A DNA stretch of 6,672 nt from positions 1-6,672 of the forward strand of contig JAJZYV010000102.1 of NCBI GenBank assembly GCA_021797955.1. The letters are read 5' to 3'. Position 1 is the stretch's first letter; each line of letters begins with the position of its first letter. Positions 1 through 6,672 of the stretch are shown piece after piece. The notes under the pieces were generated by a model. That model saw nothing but the letters and a program-made list of their open reading frames with translations. It did no database searches and had not been told where the DNA came from. The stretch is from Thermoplasmata archaeon (GTDB taxonomy: Archaea > Thermoplasmatota > Thermoplasmata > Thermoplasmatales > Thermoplasmataceae). A program made the position numbers and the translations under genes.

Positions 1-2
1 GA

Positions 3-74
3 ATAAGCCTTATGCTGCATAAAGTAAAGGATGAAGGAATAATTGAAAATAGTGAATTGGATAGCGAATTTTAA
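3..74 (+). CDS. C-terminal end of an unidentified plus-strand gene (partial)
   Basis: A reading frame is open from the left edge of the window to a TAA at 72-74, giving 23 residues ending in ENSELDSEF. The fragment is rich in charged residues and would suit a soluble helical C-terminus. The main support is context: three bases after the stop comes a strong hairpin followed by T-runs, which is what one expects at the end of a plus-strand gene. The fragment is too short to identify a family. The opposite strand is also open over these bases, so the call rests on the terminator orientation. Confidence 0.4.
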   Translation: MSLMLHKVKDEGIIENSELDSEF

Positions 75-76
75 TA

Positions 77-130
77 ATCCCTCTAAAACAGAGGGATAAA
101 AAATTTATAATTTTTTAATAAATTTTTTTT
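77..130 (+). terminator. Hairpin plus T-tract terminator
   Basis: The arms 77-84 and 90-97 form an 8 bp perfect stem (core CCCTC/GAGGG) with a 5-base A-rich loop. It is followed by an AT-only stretch with a run of six T at 111-116 and eight T at 123-130. U-rich tracts are known to drive archaeal termination, and the T-runs lie on the plus-strand downstream side, so it probably ends the gene that stops at 74. The opposite side has no comparable T-run for minus-strand transcription. Confidence 0.6.
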
Positions 131-160
131 ACAATATCATAAACATTACGGATTCATTTA

Positions 161-196
161 TGGCGAGTGTGGTTCATCTATAGAATGTAATCGCCA
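161..196. repeat. Short inverted repeat (TGGCGA / TCGCCA)
   Basis: TGGCGA at 161-166 is the exact reverse complement of TCGCCA at 191-196, with 24 bases between. Immediately downstream, GAATG at 200-204 and CATTC at 208-212 form a second small stem with a 3-base loop. These could be an operator, a structured leader or chance. Six base pairs is weak evidence on its own. Confidence 0.22.
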
Positions 197-299
197 GACG
201 AATGTTTCATTCCTTTTTAGTCGTTTACCCCCAAAAAAACTCAAATATGATCGCCTCATAGAAATTCCTTATTTTTACAACATATCAGATAAGAATAAG

Positions 300-309
300 T
301 ATTTATTTT
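300..309 (+). promoter_or_regulatory. Candidate TATA box for the MFS transporter gene
   Basis: TATTTATTTT at 300-309 is preceded by purine-rich bases (AAGAATAAG) that could act as a BRE. Archaeal TATA boxes usually sit about 25-30 bases upstream of the transcription start, which would place initiation near 330, just before the recognisable transporter sequence. A purine-rich AGGAG follows at 328-332. The whole gap is AT-rich, so the match is not strong. Confidence 0.3.
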
Positions 310-349
310 GCATAACTGAAAAACGTCAGGAGATAACTACTCATACAAT

Positions 350-1579
350 ATACGTCACCTTGATCGTGGAGTATGGATTTTAGGAGCCACGAGGTTTATC
401 AGGGCTTTTGGTAGAGGTTCTACCTTCATATTTGTCCCTCTTATTTTTATAATAACCTATGGTATTTCCTTTATTGAAACAGGCTTATTACTAGGTTCTG
501 CAACACTTCTAATGGCGGTTATTCAATATTTTGCGGGCATTCTTACGGACAAGATAGGACGTAGAACTATTCTTGTCTATTCACAGATACCTGCCATATT
601 CTTCTATTTACTCATATATTACAGCATAGCTGTGCCGGATTATTTCCTGCTTCTGCTTGCATCATGGTATGGTACTATAATTATCAATTCAATTCAATAC
701 CCTGCGGTACAGGCAGCGGTTGCAGATGTAACTTCTGTTCACGACAGGTTGTCAGGTTATACTGTAATGAGAATCATGGCTAACTTGGGAATAGCAGTGG
801 GCCCACTTCTTGGAGCTTTCCTTGCCACCTATGGTTTACAGTATATATTTTTGGTTTCTTCTGCAGTTACCGTAGTGGAAATTTTCATGCTTTATTATCT
901 CATGAAAGAGACCTATAACCCAAAAGAACATGAAGAACTAAAGAAAGGAGAACTAACAAAATCATATTCAAAGGATCGCTTCTTCATTATTTTCATAGTA
1001 ATAGGCATAATACTTGGATTCTTTATGAGACAGAGAGGATCTACATTTACCGTCTATACTATATATATTCAGCATTTGCCTTATCTCTATCTTGGATATG
1101 TGTGGGCACTAAATGGATTTCTCGTGGTTATCCTTCAATTCCCGCTTCTTCGTATGATGACCAGGTACGGGAATCCAATGCTTTGGAGGGGAGTGGGTTC
1201 TCTGTTTTATGCAGTGGGTTTCCTCTTCCTGATGTACACGCCAACACTGGCTATTCTCTTTGCTTTCATGACAATTTCAACATTCGGGGAAGATTTGGTT
1301 TCTCCTACGACGCAGAGCATAATAACTACCATAGCTCCGGATAACATGAGAGGTTCGTATATAGGTGTATACAATCTTTACACCAGCATTGGTGGCTTTG
1401 CAGGTGCCGTATTTGGCCTATATCTTCTCTTTGTCTTGGAGAATGTTTCGTCCACCTATTGGGTATACATAGCTCTTGGTTCCGTAGTTGTAGGTGGAAT
1501 GTATGTTTCCATAAGCAGACTATTTTCCAGACGTTTTACCACGGTAGTTGCTGAAGAAGTTGTTGCATCGAAGACCTGA
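350..1579 (+). CDS. Major facilitator superfamily transporter, no canonical start codon
   Basis: A 12-helix MFS membrane transporter, most like drug or small-molecule efflux carriers; the substrate cannot be told from sequence. Numbered from the ATG at 512, loop 2-3 carries the MFS motif A (GILTDKIGRR, residues 9-18), helix 5 has VGPLLGAFLA (96-105), a charged central loop spans about 132-155, and PDNMRGSYIGVYN (276-288) precedes helix 11. Helix 12 ends near 335. Starting at 512 would delete helix 1 and part of helix 2. Upstream codons in the same frame read as a normal MFS N-terminus (LDRGVWILGATRF, then a hydrophobic helix), open back to a TGA at 317-319. No ATG, GTG or TTG lies between that stop and 512. 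The start given here, ATA at 350, is a placeholder for where family-like sequence begins. The gene may use a rare start, carry a lesion, or contain a sequence error. The family call is firm; the 5' end is not. Confidence 0.82.
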   Translation: MRHLDRGVWILGATRFIRAFGRGSTFIFVPLIFIITYGISFIETGLLLGSATLLMAVIQYFAGILTDKIGRRTILVYSQIPAIFFYLLIYYSIAVPDYFLLLLASWYGTIIINSIQYPAVQAAVADVTSVHDRLSGYTVMRIMANLGIAVGPLLGAFLATYGLQYIFLVSSAVTVVEIFMLYYLMKETYNPKEHEELKKGELTKSYSKDRFFIIFIVIGIILGFFMRQRGSTFTVYTIYIQHLPYLYLGYVWALNGFLVVILQFPLLRMMTRYGNPMLWRGVGSLFYAVGFLFLMYTPTLAILFAFMTISTFGEDLVSPTTQSIITTIAPDNMRGSYIGVYNLYTSIGGFAGAVFGLYLLFVLENVSSTYWVYIALGSVVVGGMYVSISRLFSRRFTTVVAEEVVASKT

Positions 1580-1592
1580 GTGAACTACAAAA

Positions 1593-1601
1593 TTATAAAT
1601 A
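1593..1601 (+). promoter_or_regulatory. TATA box for the small membrane protein gene
   Basis: TTATAAATA at 1593-1601 closely matches the archaeal TATA consensus and has an A-rich stretch just upstream as a possible BRE. Its centre is about 32 bases before the ATG at 1629, so the predicted transcription start falls a few bases before that ATG. There is no Shine-Dalgarno sequence in front of the ATG (only T- and A-rich bases), which fits leaderless or near-leaderless translation. The gene therefore probably has its own transcript, separate from the transporter that stops at 1579. Confidence 0.55.
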
Positions 1602-1628
1602 TAAACTAAATATATTTTTGAAAATATT

Positions 1629-2042
1629 ATGAAGGTTAAAGCGAAGAATTATTCAGGGCTTTCGGAATACGATAAGAAAAAACTAACCGAGATTAAGGGT
1701 ACATATTCAAAATACAAGAGATTAAATTTGATTCTCATATTCTTTGCTTACCTAATGAGTGACATTTTATCATTAGCTCTTGGATTGCCGGGTTATATAG
1801 GTCTATCATTGCAAATATTTCTTCCGCTTATCCTTCTCATGATGTTCTCTAAGAAATTAAGGAAACATACAAATACGATTATAACCATAAGACAATTCAA
1901 GACATCATGGTTTGATCAGTATGGGAAATTAAAAACTAAAAGTCACATCTCCCAAAAAAAGAAAACCGTCTCAGATGATGGAGTTTATGCCAAGGATATT
2001 CCATATGATACATCCTTTGAAGAACACCTGAATAAAAATTAG
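1629..2042 (+). CDS. Small two-helix membrane protein of unknown function
   Basis: I do not recognise this 137-residue protein. A lysine-rich N-terminus (1-31, ending YSKYKR) leads into a hydrophobic helix at about 32-52. A tight LPG turn (53-55) follows, then a second hydrophobic helix at about 56-73, then SKKLRKH. The rest (74-137) is hydrophilic, first basic and then acidic near the end (DIPYDTSFEEHLNKN). Positive charges on both outer flanks predict a hairpin in the membrane with both termini in the cytoplasm. No catalytic or metal-binding motif is visible. It lies 49 bases after the transporter, has its own TATA box, and converges on nusA, its TAG at 2040-2042 being 22 bases from the nusA stop. 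The promoter and ordinary codon-like composition support a real gene. A partner role for the transporter is possible but unsupported. Confidence 0.68.
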   Translation: MKVKAKNYSGLSEYDKKKLTEIKGTYSKYKRLNLILIFFAYLMSDILSLALGLPGYIGLSLQIFLPLILLMMFSKKLRKHTNTIITIRQFKTSWFDQYGKLKTKSHISQKKKTVSDDGVYAKDIPYDTSFEEHLNKN

Positions 2043-2064
2043 AAAATTTTAACCCCGAGTATAT

Positions 2065-2083
<19 letters not shown>
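2034..2083 (-). terminator. Probable terminator of the rpoA1-rpoA2-nusA transcript
   Basis: The plus-strand arms 2054-2063 and 2074-2083 pair over 10 bp with one G-U, core GAGTATA/TATACTC, around a 10-base loop. Read on the minus strand the stem is followed by GTTAAAATTTTCTAATTTTT, so T-rich sequence lies downstream, the best T-run beginning roughly 12 bases after the stem. The nusA TAA codon sits inside the loop. No comparable T-run follows on the plus strand, so service to the convergent gene is less certain. Archaeal termination often needs only the U-rich tract, so the hairpin may be incidental. Confidence 0.42.
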
Positions 2084-4043
<1,960 letters not shown>

Positions 4044-6672
4044 CTAATTTTCCTCCTGATCAATGTCGAATAAAATATAATCGAGATCCACGGTCTTACC
4101 CTTGTCGCTTCTTGTTGGATCTACTCCATCCTCTCCGTAGTCAAACTGTATTATTGATCCGACGGTATCCGTAACTCTTCTAGATTCATCCACCTTCAGA
4201 TCCTCGAAGGCATTGATTAATCTTCTCTGCATATATCCTGATCTTGATGTTCTCACTGCAATATCCACAAGACCTTCTCTTCCTCCAATACTGTGCATGA
4301 AATATTCAAGCGGGTTCAAACCGTCTTTATAAGATGATTTTACGAATCCTCTGGCATTTGCACCAATATCGCCCTTCTGGAAATGCGGTAGGGTTCTCTG
4401 AGTATAACCTCTGTTTAACCTCTCACCCCTTACGGATTGCTGACCGACCATTCCAGCCACCTCAGATATGTTAAGCATCTTTGCCCTTGCTCCTGAACGG
4501 GCCATTATGACCGACGGGTTCGTCAATCCAAGATATGTTGATGCAATTTTTCCCGATTCATCCCTTGCATGACCTGTAATGGACATTATTTCAATTTCAA
4601 GAGTTTCTTCTATGGAACGCCCCGGAGAAGACTGGAATTGCCCTGCTTTGAATATATCTATATTCTTTGTTACTTTCTGCACTGCTTCTGTTGAAACCTG
4701 AAGGATATCCGATATTGCATTTTCAGGGATATCATAATCTCCTATTCCTGTTGAAAAGCCTCTCTGACTGATAAACGCAACACCCAATCTTGTTACATTA
4801 TCTATAAATTTGGCTGCCTCCTGCGGCCCATATTTTCTGTAAAGCTTATCTATTATTTGCCCCGAGAAAGGACCGATGGCCTCCTCATCTATTGTTCCGT
4901 GAATCATTTTTCCGTTTATAATGACAACATCCTTGTCTGCTGGATCATCCTCGTACTCACATTTTTCCTTGGCGCCTGCGCAAAGTTTGCTGCGGAATTT
5001 CAGATTGAAATCCCTGGGAAGAAGAACCGAAAATATGTCCCGGCCCTTGAAATATTTCTTTCCCTCCCTCATTATGAATTCCTTTGGTTCGTCTATGTCC
5101 AGATAACTCATCATGTGAATTACATCCTCTTCAGGGAATTCCGGATTACCATGCGTCAGGAGAAACATTGATGTTATATGGTCGTGAATACCACCTATAA
5201 TAGGTCCACCAAACCTTGGGGACATTATCTGTTCCTGAACCTTCATTATTATTCTTGCTTCGGCTCTTGCCTCTTCCTTCTGCAGTACATGGAGATTCAT
5301 TTCATCCCCGTCGAAATCTGCATTGTATGGAGTACACACAGCTAGATTGAATCTGAAGGTTTGACCATCGAGAATTCTCACACTGTGTCCCATCATTGAC
5401 ATTCTGTGAAGCGAAGGCTGTCTGTTGAATAGAACTATATCTCCCTCTGAGAGCTGTCTTTCAACTACCCATCCAATTTCTATTCTCTTACTGTTCTCTT
5501 CAGCGTTCGCCTTAGTGACTTTTACTCTTCTCAGATCAGGCCTGATAATATAATTGACACCTGACATGTATTTTCCGTATTCATCTCTGGGCTCAGGTCC
5601 CCTTTTGACCCATTCCCTCATAACATCAATATTGAACTGATTTATTGTAACGGGAATTGTAAGCTCTCTTGCTGCCTTTTCTGGTACACCAACTTCATTT
5701 ACTGAAAGGAATGGCTCCGGTGAAATAACCGTTCTTGCAGAAAAGTTTACCCTCTTACCTGACAGATTTGATCTGAATCTTCCTTCCTTACCTTTCATTC
5801 TCTGAACCAGAGTTTTCAAAGGTCTTCCCGATCTGTGTCTTGCAGGAGGAATTCCGGCTGTCTGATTATCAAAGTACGTAGTAACATGGAATTGCAATAA
5901 ATCCCATAAATCCTCAATAATTAACTGCGGTGAACCGTTATCTCTGCTCTCTCTCAACCTCTGTGAAATTCTGATTATATCCACAAGTTTGTGTGTCAGA
6001 TCATCCTCGCTTCTTTCTCCAGTCTCAAGCGTGATTGATGGTCTCACATTAAGTGGTGGAACCGGGAGAACCATTAGAACCATCCACTCTGGCCTGGCTA
6101 CTTCCCTGTTTAACCCAAAGAATACGAGATCTGCATCAGGAATTCTTTCCAGTCTTTCTCTGATCTCTTTTGGTGTGATCTTTATACCTTCCTCTCTGAA
6201 AGTGGTTGGCTTGTCAAGAATCACTTTTATCTGCTGGGCACCGCAGTGCGGACATACCAGCCTTTGTGTGCACTGATCCGTGATCTTCTTAGATCTTGAC
6301 GCAAGTCCATCCGGGTCGAGTTCGTTAAAAGCAGCTTCGTTTAATATGTTGCTATAAGATTTTATTTCATCATCTGTGAGTTTTATCCTACCGCACACCT
6401 TACATGTGGATTCCAGTAACGTCTTGATTTCCTTTATAAAACCAACGTGAACAACCGGCATTGCAAGTTCTATGTGCCCAAAATGCCCCGGGCATTCATC
6501 GACCTTGCCACCGCAAGTTGCACACTTCAAACCTGGTTCTATAACACCCATATGGAGATCCATAAGACCCCTTTCTATTGGGTATCCGTCGTCGTCGTAA
6601 GTATCGGCGGTTATAACCTTCACCTGTGACATCTTTCTGATTTCATCAGGAGAAAGCAGTGCAAATTGAATC
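4044..6672 (-). CDS. rpoA1: DNA-directed RNA polymerase subunit A' (Rpo1N), 5' end outside the window
   Basis: The N-terminal part of the split archaeal largest subunit, holding the active site. Numbered from the Met codon at 6632-6630: the first clamp zinc site is C37, C40, C47, H50 and the second is C77, C80, C127, C130. The switch-2/lid region is GKRVNFSARTVISPEP (292-307). The catalytic NADFDGDEMN is at 437-446, with Asp439, Asp441 and Asp443 binding Mg. QQSVRGERL (731-739) and RTLPHF (746-751) lead into the bridge helix (about 767-803, with GGREGLVDIAVRTS). All ligands are present. That Met is not the true start: the frame continues upstream without a stop to the window edge and encodes IQFALLSPDEIRK, the conserved N-terminus of archaeal A'. 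Thus 875 residues are visible and only a few are missing. It ends in TAG immediately before the rpoA2 ATG. rpoB would be expected just upstream, outside the window. Confidence 0.98.
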   Translation of the reverse strand, partial: IQFALLSPDEIRKMSQVKVITADTYDDDGYPIERGLMDLHMGVIEPGLKCATCGGKVDECPGHFGHIELAMPVVHVGFIKEIKTLLESTCKVCGRIKLTDDEIKSYSNILNEAAFNELDPDGLASRSKKITDQCTQRLVCPHCGAQQIKVILDKPTTFREEGIKITPKEIRERLERIPDADLVFFGLNREVARPEWMVLMVLPVPPLNVRPSITLETGERSEDDLTHKLVDIIRISQRLRESRDNGSPQLIIEDLWDLLQFHVTTYFDNQTAGIPPARHRSGRPLKTLVQRMKGKEGRFRSNLSGKRVNFSARTVISPEPFLSVNEVGVPEKAARELTIPVTINQFNIDVMREWVKRGPEPRDEYGKYMSGVNYIIRPDLRRVKVTKANAEENSKRIEIGWVVERQLSEGDIVLFNRQPSLHRMSMMGHSVRILDGQTFRFNLAVCTPYNADFDGDEMNLHVLQKEEARAEARIIMKVQEQIMSPRFGGPIIGGIHDHITSMFLLTHGNPEFPEEDVIHMMSYLDIDEPKEFIMREGKKYFKGRDIFSVLLPRDFNLKFRSKLCAGAKEKCEYEDDPADKDVVIINGKMIHGTIDEEAIGPFSGQIIDKLYRKYGPQEAAKFIDNVTRLGVAFISQRGFSTGIGDYDIPENAISDILQVSTEAVQKVTKNIDIFKAGQFQSSPGRSIEETLEIEIMSITGHARDESGKIASTYLGLTNPSVIMARSGARAKMLNISEVAGMVGQQSVRGERLNRGYTQRTLPHFQKGDIGANARGFVKSSYKDGLNPLEYFMHSIGGREGLVDIAVRTSRSGYMQRRLINAFEDLKVDESRRVTDTVGSIIQFDYGEDGVDPTRSDKGKTVDLDYILFDIDQEEN
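4052..4057 (-). promoter_or_regulatory. Shine-Dalgarno site for rpoA2 inside rpoA1
   Basis: The minus strand reads AGGAGG here, a full match to the archaeal 16S anti-SD, ending 8 bases before the rpoA2 ATG. It lies within the last codons of rpoA1 (encoding QEEN), and the rpoA1 TAG touches the ATG. This arrangement suits re-initiation, keeping A' and A'' synthesis close to one-to-one. Confidence 0.72.

Larger units (their letters stand above)
131..349. other. Intergenic region, no confident gene
   Basis: This gap of about 220 bases lies between the terminator and the transporter frame. It contains no ATG-started frame longer than about 20 codons on either strand. It does contain small inverted repeats (161-166 with 191-196; 200-204 with 208-212), a loose 11-base direct repeat at 151 and 171, and an AT-rich element near 300 that may be a promoter. 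One plus-strand frame is free of stops from 111 to 380 but has no ATG, GTG or TTG before 360. No tRNA, rRNA or recognisable small RNA was seen. Confidence 0.5.

Noticed and set aside
202..261. Short ATG-started frame of 19 codons in the intergenic gap
   Set aside because: Too short, with no SD or promoter at a sensible distance and no recognisable content.
131..349. Possible small RNA (C/D box or structured RNA) in the gap before the transporter
   Set aside because: No paired C and D boxes at proper spacing and only 5-6 bp stems; not enough to call an RNA gene.
1102..1344. 80-codon plus-strand frame inside the transporter gene
   Set aside because: It lies in another frame of a gene with clear MFS helices and motifs, and has no domain or start signal of its own.
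4857..5171. 104-codon plus-strand frame opposite rpoA1
   Set aside because: Antisense to conserved A' sequence with no promoter, SD or recognisable protein features.
5989..6276. 95-codon plus-strand frame opposite rpoA1
   Set aside because: Antisense shadow of the A' clamp region; its composition mirrors the opposite strand.

Overview
The window is AT-rich archaeal DNA. Three minus-strand genes on the right encode the two halves of the split RNA polymerase largest subunit (A' then A'') and an archaeal NusA-like KH protein. A split A'/A'' pair is an archaeal signature. The general look of the proteins, the AT-rich composition, the TATA-type leaderless promoter and the absence of a ribosomal L30e gene between rpoA2 and nusA suggest a Thermoplasmatales-like euryarchaeon. 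That last placement is inference from memory of the families; no search was run.

Layout. Bases 1-74 probably hold the last codons of a plus-strand gene, followed by a good hairpin plus T-tract terminator (77-130). Bases 131-349 are intergenic, with a possible TATA element near 300, some small inverted repeats and an unexplained stop-free reading frame. From about 350 to 1579 (+) lies a 12-helix major facilitator superfamily transporter. Its reading frame clearly continues upstream of its first ATG (512) but has no ATG, GTG or TTG there. A TATA box at 1593-1601 precedes a small two-helix membrane protein of unknown function (1629-2042, +). This gene converges with only 22 bases of spacing on nusA (2065-2505, -).

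On the minus strand the order of transcription is rpoA1 (from beyond the right edge to 4044), rpoA2 (4043-2502) and nusA (2505-2065). The genes are packed extremely tightly: the rpoA1 stop TAG directly abuts the rpoA2 ATG, and the rpoA2 stop overlaps the nusA GTG start in GTGA. This points to one transcript with coupled translation. A' and A'' together form the active-centre subunit of RNA polymerase: A' supplies the catalytic Asp triad and bridge helix, A'' the trigger loop. The NusA-like protein is presumed to bind nascent RNA or the elongating polymerase.

I see no CRISPR array, tRNA, rRNA, insertion sequence or defence system, and no convincing new multi-gene system. The points most worth a second look are the missing start codon of the transporter, a roughly 115-residue N-terminal extension on A'', the loss of the GXXG loop in the first KH domain of the NusA-like protein, and the shortened neighbourhood of the polymerase operon.
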